64,000 bases of DNA from assembly GCA_028285035.1 (NCBI GenBank), contig JANQQF010000135.1, forward strand, positions 1-64,000. The letters are read 5' to 3'. The position numbers and the translations under genes were made by a program. Positions 8,603-15,982 of this stretch are shown in pieces. The stretch is from Phycisphaerae bacterium. Its GTDB lineage: Bacteria > Chloroflexota > Anaerolineae > 4572-78 > J111. The notes beneath the pieces were generated by a model, which was not told the origin of the DNA, made no database searches, and saw only the letters and a list, made by a program, of their open reading frames with translations. How positions within the stretch are numbered: position 1 is the stretch's first letter; each line of letters begins with the position of its first letter.

Positions 8603-9916
8603 TTACTGCACCGGCACATTCGGCACATCTTCGCGCACCTTATTCTCCTTAACAGGCCACGCCTCTTTTTGATCGAAAGACGGAATAACCTCGGGTGGGA
8701 ATAAGGAAATTTTTTGACCTTTGGGGATGGGACGGTCGGGGCGTAGTTCACGCTGGTTCGTCTTCTCCGCAGCAACGACCTTGCCGCCCTTGTACTCAAA
8801 ATCAAACCACCATTTCCACAGCGGATTGCGGTTCCCATACTCCATCACATCATCAAACCAAATCAGGAAGCGATGTGAGGCGGGGACGTGCATGGCCATC
8901 CATAGGCCGATGCGGTGATACCACACATCCGGCTTGTTGTAGGGACACACCTTGATACAGCGTCCGCAGGAGGAGCCATTTTGATTGTTAACCCGATAGC
9001 GGGTGCAGGACTCTACATCGGGCTTCCACATTTCATAGCCATTGAAGGTGATTTTGTCACCAAAGGAGATGGCCCCTGGGGGGCACTCTTTGGCGCACTT
9101 GAGACATTTACTGCAGTACTCTTGCAGGCCAAAATCGATCGGCTGATCGACGGCCATATCGAGGTTAGTGGTCACGACCGAGACCTTGAAGCGTGGCCCC
9201 AGGAATGGGTTCAGCACAACCTCACCGATGCGGCTCAACTCGCCCAAGCCTGCCAAGAGAACCAATGGCAATTGCAACACCTCACTACTGGCACTGCTGT
9301 GAGCCTTGGCCTCGTAGCCTAAGCGCCGAATGTAATCCGCCACCACACAACTGACATCCGAGCCTTTGTGATACGCTCGCATACTGAGTGTTCCGCTGAT
9401 CCAATCATCGCCGCTGGCTGCGGCTGAGGTTTCGTAGCCTTGGTCGGCTAGAATGACGATAGCATACTTGTGACGGGCCTCAATCGGCTCGCCCTTCAAG
9501 TTGTGGGAGTACCACACGTATTCTGGTGCTTCGCAGATGCCGACGATATCGGCGTCGAGGACGTAGCACAGGCTTTTGATGTGATTGGCTCGCTCTTCCA
9601 GGTCGTCGGGTATTGGCGCTTTTTCGGGGGCAACCTCGCCATCCTGTTGTGGAATTTGGTGAAACAAAATCTCCCGAATCGATTTGGCCAAGGGATATTT
9701 CCCAATCCAACGCTTGATCTCGGTCTGGGTCTTGGCCCCCAAATCGCCGTGCATTGAACGAAAGAAGAAGTTGGATCGCTCTGGCACCCGTGGCACCCGC
9801 TCAGTATCAATGGCCGTGGTCGGTACCGGCACCCGCTTGATCTTTTCCATCGGGTACTTCCCCAGATGTAATGGTCGCTTGCGGGTGATGTACATACGTC
9901 TCAAGGCTGCTAACAT
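8603..9916 (-). CDS. Reductive-dehalogenase-like corrinoid/4Fe-4S protein (copy 1)
   Basis: A 437-aa protein of the RdhA-like family. The central region carries the AGLGELSRIG signature and is followed by a ferredoxin-like pair: CSKCLKCAKECP and a Cys-x12-CGRCIKVCP cluster. Family members use a corrinoid plus two 4Fe-4S clusters to remove halogen reductively. No Tat signal or RdhB anchor is present, so it should be cytosolic, unlike respiratory RdhA. It also lacks the C-terminal NADPH-reductase module of the self-sufficient catabolic type and needs an external donor. RBS GGAG is 6 nt before the ATG at 9916. It is a clear paralogue of the 11167-12486 gene. Activity on halogenated substrates is inferred, not shown. 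Confidence 0.82.
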   Translation of the reverse strand: MLAALRRMYITRKRPLHLGKYPMEKIKRVPVPTTAIDTERVPRVPERSNFFFRSMHGDLGAKTQTEIKRWIGKYPLAKSIREILFHQIPQQDGEVAPEKAPIPDDLEERANHIKSLCYVLDADIVGICEAPEYVWYSHNLKGEPIEARHKYAIVILADQGYETSAAASGDDWISGTLSMRAYHKGSDVSCVVADYIRRLGYEAKAHSSASSEVLQLPLVLLAGLGELSRIGEVVLNPFLGPRFKVSVVTTNLDMAVDQPIDFGLQEYCSKCLKCAKECPPGAISFGDKITFNGYEMWKPDVESCTRYRVNNQNGSSCGRCIKVCPYNKPDVWYHRIGLWMAMHVPASHRFLIWFDDVMEYGNRNPLWKWWFDFEYKGGKVVAAEKTNQRELRPDRPIPKGQKISLFPPEVIPSFDQKEAWPVKENKVREDVPNVPVQ

Positions 9917-9941
9917 GTCTCACTCCTTTGTGGATAATAGT

Positions 9942-10026
9942 TTTGGAAGGCTGGAAGATTGGAAGTGTCACTTCGTTTATGAAGGTTGTAATATTTTTTG
10001 CCCTCCCACCCTTCCAGGCTTCCAAA
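9942..10026. repeat. Imperfect palindrome with 16-bp arms
   Basis: Arms tttggaaggctggaag (9942-9957) and cttccaggcttccaaa (10011-10026) match with one mismatch. It fills most of the space between the arylsulfotransferase stop and the RdhA-like copy 1 start and may act as an intra-operon RNA hairpin or be a dispersed repeat. Confidence 0.6.
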
Positions 10027-10081
10027 CTTTCAATTAAGTTCTTTGGCTAAAGAATATTCGTTTCTTAATCTCATCCCAAGG

Positions 10082-11170
10082 CTAAAATCTATCCGGCAAA
10101 TCCTCCGCCATAAAATGCGTGCCCCGGAAGATCATATTGATCTCCCAATCGCGGGGGTTGATATGAAATTCGGGGTTGACATATTCCCACACGATTTTGC
10201 CATCAGGCGTAACTTGGAACAGCCGCCCGGTTACACCCTCAGTAATAAGGGTATTGCCGTTGGGCAGGCGTTGGGCGCCAGAAACCGTGGCGCTGAAGAA
10301 GTCCCAGTAGGGCGCATCGCGATACTCCCACTCGATTTCATTGGTTTTGGGATTGATCTCGACCACCCGCGAGTAGATGAGCCAGTCGTCAGTGCGATAG
10401 GTGCCGTTGTCGTAGATCAGGATGTTGCCGTTGGGGAGTAGAGAGGGATCGTGTTGTCCGGCCAAAATGTCGTCCCCGATTTTCCAGGTGAAATTACCGC
10501 TGGCTTTGTCGATGATACCCACAGTCGAGGTGTTGCGGAAGCTAACGAGCACTTGATCATTCTCAAGCGGCACAACGGTGTTGCCGTGAGTCCACTCCCA
10601 GCGTTGGACATTGGGCGCGATTTTGTCAGTGGCAGGGTCCATATGCTCGATAGCGTGCCATTCCCACACCGTATTGCCATCGCGGTCAATCTCAACGATG
10701 ACATCCGCCCACATCGGATCATCATCCATATCCAGCCCGCCTTGTACTTTAGCAGCGAGGTCGGGAGGAACTTGCTCCAATGACGGGTAAATGTAGCCGC
10801 CACTAGCTGTACGTCGGGCATCGTGATGTTGGAAGGGGTCTCGATGCTCCCACAAAATGTTGCCCTCCCAATCCAGTTCTTGCAGAACACCGCCTTTGAA
10901 TAAGGCCCAAATTGGGAAGATGTCCCACGTCTCATCCTGCACTTTGCTCATGTAGAGCAAGTTGCCCTCGCGACTCAAACGGCTATACATCCCTGGTACA
11001 TGTTCGTGCTCCCACTGATGCACAATCATTCCGTCCAAATTCATCAGATAGGTGTGGTGACCATACAGCGGGGCAAAGAGGACATAGCCCGGACAAGCCA
11101 AATCTTTGTCGTAGGCCGTTACGCCAGTTTTGAAGAGGCGGCGGATGCGGTTCTGCTCAACGGTGGTCAT
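10082..11170 (-). CDS. Arylsulfotransferase (ASST)-like beta-propeller
   Basis: A 362-aa protein with repeating NG-x-I-x-W-E / DGNTVWEW blades typical of arylsulfotransferase-family six-bladed propellers. Classical ASST moves sulfate directly between phenols via a sulfo-His intermediate, without PAPS. Candidate His residues lie in the QHHDARR, THGNT and GQHDPS segments, but I cannot assign the catalytic one. Classical ASST is periplasmic; this protein has no signal peptide, so it should stay in the cytosol. Its ATG at 11170 overlaps the stop of the upstream RdhA-like gene (ATGA), and AAAGGA 7 nt upstream is inside that gene, indicating translational coupling. A non-catalytic binding role is possible. 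Confidence 0.75.
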   Translation of the reverse strand: MTTVEQNRIRRLFKTGVTAYDKDLACPGYVLFAPLYGHHTYLMNLDGMIVHQWEHEHVPGMYSRLSREGNLLYMSKVQDETWDIFPIWALFKGGVLQELDWEGNILWEHRDPFQHHDARRTASGGYIYPSLEQVPPDLAAKVQGGLDMDDDPMWADVIVEIDRDGNTVWEWHAIEHMDPATDKIAPNVQRWEWTHGNTVVPLENDQVLVSFRNTSTVGIIDKASGNFTWKIGDDILAGQHDPSLLPNGNILIYDNGTYRTDDWLIYSRVVEINPKTNEIEWEYRDAPYWDFFSATVSGAQRLPNGNTLITEGVTGRLFQVTPDGKIVWEYVNPEFHINPRDWEINMIFRGTHFMAEDLPDRF

Positions 11171-12486
11171 GATTGAGTCCTTTCAACTGAGGATATGGGG
11201 GCTTGCTTTTTGGTGTTTTTTAGGGGCACGGGAGCGGGTGAGTAGGGGAGCGGTGCTGTGTCAATGCCATAAAACGTGATATTTTTGGCGCGTTCAGGCG
11301 CTTTCCGACCAGGTCTTAGCTCCCGATCGTTGGTCTTCTTTGGTTCCTGATATTTGCCATTGATTTTGACCAAATTCCACCACCACCGCCACTCTGTGAT
11401 CTGTTGACCATATCCCAAGGCGTCATCAAGCCAAATTAGAAATTTGTGTGAGGCCGTAAAATTGACCGCCAACCATAAAGCCCAGCGGTGCTGCATCAGC
11501 CCCTCTTTGCTAAAATGGCAAACTTTAAGACAGCGGCCACAGCCCGATCCAGCTGGATTCATCAGGCGATACTTTGTGCAGGCTTCCACATCGGGTTTCC
11601 ACATCTCATAGCCATTGAACATCACCTTATCCCCCCAAGGGATAGCCCCTGGTGGACACTCTCGGGCACATTTGAGACAGGCTTGACAAAATTTTTGCAG
11701 ATTAAAATCGATGGGCAAGTCAACCGCCAAATCCATATTTGTGGTCACAATCGAACTTTTGAAGCGGGGTCCTAAAAATGGATTGAGGACTACCTCACCA
11801 ATTCGGCTCAACTCGCCTAGACCAGCCTTTAGGATCAGGGGAATATGTAAGACATCACTATCGAGATTTGTCTGGGCCTGCGCCTCATAGCCTAATTCGA
11901 GGAGATAGTTGCTCAATGTGGTGGCCGCGATTGAGCCGCGCAAGTAGCCGCGCATACTCTGAGCGTTGCTGATCCAGTCGTCACCACTGGCCGCCGAGGT
12001 AGTTTCAAACCCTTGGTCGCACAGCATTACGATGGCATATTTGTGCTTTGGTTCAATGGGATTGCCTTCCAAATCGTGCGAGTACCAGGCATATTCTGGC
12101 ACCTCGCAAATGCCGACAATATCAGCCCCCATAAAGTAGGCCAGAGCTTTGACGTGATTGGCGCGTTCCTTTAAATCGTCGGGGATTGGAGCTTGTTCGG
12201 GGTTAGGCTCGCCCCGATGATTAGGCAATTGGGTGGCGATAATCTGGCGCATGACCTTGCTGAGCGGGTATTTCATGACAAAATTGGGGAACTGTGATTT
12301 GACCTTGGGTCCCAGGTCACCGTGGAATGCCCGCATAAAAAAGTTGGCTCTTTTTGGCATCCGTGGGACATCATCGCTAATGAGGGTTGTTGTCTGTGGC
12401 ACCCGCTTCATCATCTCCATCGGATATTTGCCAAGATGTTGGGGGCGACGCTGGCCGCGTATTCGTCGGCGAATTGTAGCTAACAT
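11167..12486 (-). CDS. Reductive-dehalogenase-like corrinoid/4Fe-4S protein (copy 2)
   Basis: A 439-aa paralogue of the 8603-9916 protein, sharing the N-terminal HLGKYPME segment, the DDWIS and AGLGELSRIG regions and NPFLGPRFK. Cluster motifs are CQACLKCARECP and Cys-x-CGRCLKVC; the last Cys is followed by His rather than the usual Pro. No Tat signal is present. AAGGAGG lies 3 nt before the ATG and overlaps the MarR stop region, so it is tightly coupled to the regulator. Keeping two diverged copies around the ASST-like gene suggests either two substrates or a hetero-oligomer. The family is separable from epoxyqueuosine reductase by the AGLGE-GR signature and length, but chemistry is inferred. 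Confidence 0.82.
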   Translation of the reverse strand: MLATIRRRIRGQRRPQHLGKYPMEMMKRVPQTTTLISDDVPRMPKRANFFMRAFHGDLGPKVKSQFPNFVMKYPLSKVMRQIIATQLPNHRGEPNPEQAPIPDDLKERANHVKALAYFMGADIVGICEVPEYAWYSHDLEGNPIEPKHKYAIVMLCDQGFETTSAASGDDWISNAQSMRGYLRGSIAATTLSNYLLELGYEAQAQTNLDSDVLHIPLILKAGLGELSRIGEVVLNPFLGPRFKSSIVTTNMDLAVDLPIDFNLQKFCQACLKCARECPPGAIPWGDKVMFNGYEMWKPDVEACTKYRLMNPAGSGCGRCLKVCHFSKEGLMQHRWALWLAVNFTASHKFLIWLDDALGYGQQITEWRWWWNLVKINGKYQEPKKTNDRELRPGRKAPERAKNITFYGIDTAPLPYSPAPVPLKNTKKQAPISSVERTQS

Positions 12487-12494
12487 GGGCCTCC

Positions 12495-12980
12495 TTACAG
12501 TAGCTCAAGATTTTGTCTGATTTTGCCTAAGGTTTTGAAGAGCTGGGTGATCTCTGAGGGGCTTACTCCCGTTAATAAAGCAGACTCTCGAGCTAAAACC
12601 AGGGGGAGAATTTGGTCGTAGAGGGCAAACCCTTGTTTGGTCAGGATGGCTCGTTTGCTGCGAGGGTTATTGGGAAGACATTCCAAGCTGATTAAGTCCT
12701 TGGCTGACAGCGATTTGAATGCTTTGCTGATCAAGCCTTTGTCGATGATGGCTGTCTCACTCACTCGTTTGGCCGTGATTGGAGCCTCCCAAGCTAACGC
12801 AACCATCACCCGCCACTCCACCACACCGATGTTGAATTGCTGCCGCAGCATACTCGACACACCACGCGCTAACTTATTGGTGATCACGGTAAAGTTGTAG
12901 TTGGCCAAGGTCGTTGGATCCAAGACCTGATGCCCGTTTACCTCAACAATCATGTGATGGGTTGCTTTCTCGACAGTCAT
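12495..12980 (-). CDS. MarR-family transcriptional regulator
   Basis: A 161-aa winged-helix regulator. The MarR core is visible: VVEWRVMVALAW helix, ITAKRVSE recognition region, then KDLISLE wing and PRSKRAILT turn. MarR proteins usually repress and are released by small aromatic ligands, which fits the gene content behind it. It is first in the operon, 8 nt before RdhA-like copy 2. A 22-bp palindrome right behind its own promoter is the likely operator. The ATG at 12980 is given as the start; a TTG at 12992 and an ATG at 12953 are in frame and no Shine-Dalgarno decides clearly. Confidence 0.88.
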   Translation of the reverse strand: MTVEKATHHMIVEVNGHQVLDPTTLANYNFTVITNKLARGVSSMLRQQFNIGVVEWRVMVALAWEAPITAKRVSETAIIDKGLISKAFKSLSAKDLISLECLPNNPRSKRAILTKQGFALYDQILPLVLARESALLTGVSPSEITQLFKTLGKIRQNLELL

Positions 12981-13022
12981 GCTCCCATCCAATTATCAAA
13001 TTCAACATGCAATAGTCTTAAT

Positions 13023-13033
13023 TTGACTATCAA
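13023..13033. promoter_or_regulatory. Second MarR-like site (TTGACTATCAA)
   Basis: TTGA and TCAA half-sites spaced by CTA, one base shorter than the core TTGACTAGTCAA of the 22-bp palindrome. It sits 43 bases upstream of the MarR start in the leader. A weak candidate for secondary binding. Confidence 0.35.
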
Positions 13034-13158
13034 TGGCATTTTGGACCCCTCCTTAGGGAATTCCTTGGGTGGGAGCACACTCCTTTGCGAAGACTGTGTC
13101 TAAATTGCAGTATTAAAAATTTGTTGGTTGAAAGTGAAGTTATGGATGTGTTGGCAGG

Positions 13159-13180
13159 TCGAGTTGACTAGTCAACTCGA
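13159..13180. promoter_or_regulatory. Perfect 22-bp palindrome, probable MarR operator
   Basis: A perfect inverted repeat with core CGAGTTGACTAGTCAACTCG plus one more pair at each end. Length and TTGACTAGTCAA core fit a MarR dimer site. It begins 8 nt downstream of the -10 box, so bound protein would cover the transcription start. Confidence 0.8.
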
Positions 13181-13188
13181 TTGAGCGA

Positions 13189-13217
13189 ATGATACATCAT
13201 ATTGGCAGGGGAGTCAA
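13189..13217 (-). promoter_or_regulatory. Sigma-70-type promoter of the MarR operon
   Basis: On the minus strand TTGACT (13217-13212) is followed by a 17-nt spacer and TATCAT (13194-13189). The predicted start near 13182 abuts the palindrome. Confidence 0.75.
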
Positions 13218-13311
13218 TTTGATAGGGTGAAGTATTTAGGCAGGGAGATTGAAGCACGTTTTGTTGTTGAGAATGAAAATGTAATTCAAATAGTTATCTG
13301 CGCATCGTTAT

Positions 13312-14691
13312 CTAAGCCCCACGCTGGAAAAGATGCCCATCTTTGACCCGCATAAAGATGACTGGGGTTGCAAAATCGTAGGTGTCGTATCGAGTTGGCC
13401 CCAACGCAATCGCTCGTCGGGCATATTGAGCGGCTCTGTCAACAGGGTCACCTTTGGCTAATTCAGCATAGAAACGCATCGCAAAACGGGTCGCGGTACT
13501 ATTTGAAACTGCATATTGCATGGCCATCACAACGGGTATATTCTGCTGTACCAGACGGGAGGCAATGCCAGTAAATGCCTTTGAAGCAGTAGCTGCCCCA
13601 CTCTCACAGGATTGCATCAGGACTAGGGCGGGCGTATGAGTGACAAATAACTCGCTAAAGTAACTTTCTTTGACCCAATCTGCTTCTTCAAAAATATCAT
13701 CGACTAATGCCACCTCACCAACCGCTTTTGCCCCATCATCCTTTAGTCGACCGTGCCCAATAAAATGGAATAAATGGGGACGCTTCGTCAAAATGTTGTC
13801 AATGCTCTCGGGCGTGGCTGGTTTAACAATGGGGAGGAGTTCAATCTGATCAGAATTTTCTGTGGCTAACTTTTCCAAACCTTTGAGTACCTTCTCATAT
13901 TGGACCTTGCCTAAATCCGGGTCGTCAACATCAGCGACAACCAAAGCAATTCGTAGCTTCTCATTGGGCTTCAACTCAATTGGATTCGGAATAAAGCTTT
14001 GAGCGCGACGGCGCGAGAAGATGAGATTAGGAGCCGTGCCAAGCCAGATGCTTCCCATGTTCGCATCCTCGGGAAGGCACATCATTTCCCACGGCAAGGC
14101 AACCAATTCGGGCATGTCATACTCGTTGATGTCCAGCTCGATTCTAAGCAGCATGTCTGTGTTTCGAATTTTGTCATGATAGAGCTTAACAAAATTATAT
14201 CGGAGCATGTCATCAAACAAAACATTGAACAAGGCCTGCCCTAACTCTCTAGGTTGACCATCCTGGAGTTGACCTGCCAAGGCTAATTGGTGTAGGGTAT
14301 CAACTTGTTTTTTCAGCGCGCCTTTATAACTAAAACTGCCTTGTGGTTCTTCTAATAACGTATTGTTAGGATCGTGGATCGTTGCCCGAACTTGATTTCC
14401 AGCCAGAATTTGTATGCGATAGGTGTAATATCGCTCCATAGGAACATTGTTTTGCGTTTCCTGATTTGATGGCAGGGAGGAGGGGTTTTGAGGCGGGGGG
14501 GGTGATGAATTTTCTGGCGGTAAGTTTTCGAGTTCAGCCTGGAGTTTAGGTATTTCCGCGTTGAGATCATCAATTTCTATAAGCACTTCTGGAGGGGTGT
14601 TAATGCCACTAGTTGCCTCTTTCATTTTGAGTTGGTGTAGACGACGCGACTTGCGTTCTATCAATTGTTTTAACTCATCTTTTTGGCTCAT
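13312..14691 (-). CDS. CHAT-domain (caspase-like) protease
   Basis: A 459-aa cytoplasmic protein. Residues 1-56 form a charged helical hairpin (RRLHQLK ... TPPEVLIEI) like those found at the N-termini of many Chloroflexota and cyanobacterial CHAT, caspase-like and STAND proteins. A Pro/Ser-rich linker (60-80) follows, then a ~90-400 region ending in the CHAT fold with the catalytic dyad H313 (FIGHG) and C362 (QSCESG). CHAT proteases cleave partner proteins in bacterial immune or stress pathways. GGAG is 8 nt before the ATG. The gene lies 45 nt behind the unknown 305-aa gene, probably in one operon. The trigger is unknown. Confidence 0.85.
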   Translation of the reverse strand: MSQKDELKQLIERKSRRLHQLKMKEATSGINTPPEVLIEIDDLNAEIPKLQAELENLPPENSSPPPPQNPSSLPSNQETQNNVPMERYYTYRIQILAGNQVRATIHDPNNTLLEEPQGSFSYKGALKKQVDTLHQLALAGQLQDGQPRELGQALFNVLFDDMLRYNFVKLYHDKIRNTDMLLRIELDINEYDMPELVALPWEMMCLPEDANMGSIWLGTAPNLIFSRRRAQSFIPNPIELKPNEKLRIALVVADVDDPDLGKVQYEKVLKGLEKLATENSDQIELLPIVKPATPESIDNILTKRPHLFHFIGHGRLKDDGAKAVGEVALVDDIFEEADWVKESYFSELFVTHTPALVLMQSCESGAATASKAFTGIASRLVQQNIPVVMAMQYAVSNSTATRFAMRFYAELAKGDPVDRAAQYARRAIALGPTRYDTYDFATPVIFMRVKDGHLFQRGA

Positions 14692-14736
14692 GGTTTATAC
14701 TCCGATGTAATAAACAAACTTCTTGATTGAGATCTA

Positions 14737-15654
14737 TTATTTAGAGAGGGGTAAACTCCAGATTTCTGATGTGCCCGACGCCAGTTTTCGGGCGGCACTG
14801 TCTTTCTGCTTGAGCAATGACTGTAATTTCTCAGATATATCGCGAAATACATTTTTAATATTCGCCACGAGCCAATTTATGTTAGGTTCCGCCCAAACAA
14901 CACCTTTTAAGGTGAATTCCTCCGTTCCTTTCGGGACCTTAAATACCATTGCTAACTGGACTGTTGACATTTTTTGTAGGTCTGGCTCCTCAATTGCCCA
15001 ATAACACTCTGAGTCTCCCGCCCCATAGGCAGCAATGTCAAACCGCCCTACATCGTAATTGTAATCGTTAATGAGAATATGAGCTTTTAGATCATTTTTA
15101 TTAGCGATATTTGCTTGAGCCTCAACCGGTAAGCCATCCACCCCAAGTTTTTGAATGACTTGATCTATTGCCGATGTATCAAGCCCTATACTCCATTCCA
15201 AGTCACTATTCACGGCCAAGGATAAGCCACCGCCCCAGTTTAACACAGGTCGCCATTTTGCCTCTGGGAAAATGGTTTGGACAATTGGCTCTTGCGGTCC
15301 AGTCGGGCCAAAATTAAGTCGGCAATATAAGGCTTTGAATTGACCACCGGGGTTAACTAAATTGATGGGCAGAGACATCATATAAAAGTCAAATTGATTG
15401 CGTATCTGCTCCAAATGCAAAGGGGAAAGCTTGACCCCAATTTGGTCAAATTTCTCCTCGGTCAATTGTCTCAAATCATTGCGTGGATTACCAAATTTCA
15501 CCCGAATTGAGCGCAATTGGTCGATTGTCTCAGCCCCAATCCCTTGCTGTGCCCCGCCAGATAGATGCCCTTCCCAATTTTTAACATCATTATACAAGTC
15601 ATCAAGTAATTTCCTGTTCTCCTCAAAATCAGGAGGTGTGATTTTTTCTAACAC
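14737..15654 (-). CDS. Unknown protein, probable CHAT-protease partner
   Basis: A 305-aa protein I do not recognise. It is soluble, with a helical N-terminal third (residues 1-90), a central beta-rich region (100-200, LNWGGGLSLAV), a YGAGDSECYWAIEEPD segment near 220 and a Lys-rich helical tail after 255. There is no signal peptide or membrane segment. The start is a GTG with AAAGGA 6 nt upstream. It stands directly upstream of the CHAT gene on the same strand, so it may be the substrate, inhibitor or sensor for that protease. That role is inference from position only. Confidence 0.7.
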   Translation of the reverse strand: MLEKITPPDFEENRKLLDDLYNDVKNWEGHLSGGAQQGIGAETIDQLRSIRVKFGNPRNDLRQLTEEKFDQIGVKLSPLHLEQIRNQFDFYMMSLPINLVNPGGQFKALYCRLNFGPTGPQEPIVQTIFPEAKWRPVLNWGGGLSLAVNSDLEWSIGLDTSAIDQVIQKLGVDGLPVEAQANIANKNDLKAHILINDYNYDVGRFDIAAYGAGDSECYWAIEEPDLQKMSTVQLAMVFKVPKGTEEFTLKGVVWAEPNINWLVANIKNVFRDISEKLQSLLKQKDSAARKLASGTSEIWSLPLSK

Positions 15655-15982
15655 TTTTTTCCTTTCGAAAATAAAATAGGTTTGATAATGGGTTGTTTGT
15701 ATCTATACCATCATGTAGAACCAGACTGATTTTGAGGAAGGGTCGAAATGTAATATGAAAGCTTTGTGATTTTGTGGAGAAGCTGGGTTTCTGGAAAAAT
15801 TTTATCAGATTTACTTTTTTAGAGCAATTAAGATTTATTATATGATGAGGGGGGAGTTATTGTATAAATGTTTGAGGGTAATTGTGGGGTCAGAGCACCC
15901 CACTGGTTTATTGCATGGTGATTAAGATAGGTTGGGGTGAGCATTTTTGCTCACCCCAACTCTCATTTTATTTAGAACAAGA
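15655..15982. other. Intergenic region with hairpin
   Basis: AT-rich 328 bases without a gene, holding the strong hairpin at 15931-15960 and presumably the promoter of the unknown/CHAT pair. I saw no clear -10/-35 pair. Confidence 0.5.
15931..15960 (-). terminator. Strong hairpin after the serine protease gene
   Basis: A 13-bp stem gttggggtgagca / tgctcaccccaac with a four-T loop, starting 22 nt past the protease stop on the minus strand. The following tract is only partly T-rich, so termination strength is uncertain. Confidence 0.6.

Larger units (their letters stand above)
12981..13311. other. Control region of the MarR operon
   Basis: About 330 bases between the MarR start and the CHAT stop. 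It holds the promoter, the palindrome and a second related half-site pair (listed separately), and leaves a leader of about 200 nt before MarR. No extra gene was seen in the leader. Confidence 0.6.

Noticed and set aside
8603..12486. Identification of the RdhA-like proteins as epoxyqueuosine reductase (QueG)
   Set aside because: The AGLGELSRIG signature, the N-terminal region and the length fit RdhA-type proteins better; QueG usually shows an AGLGW-GKN type segment.
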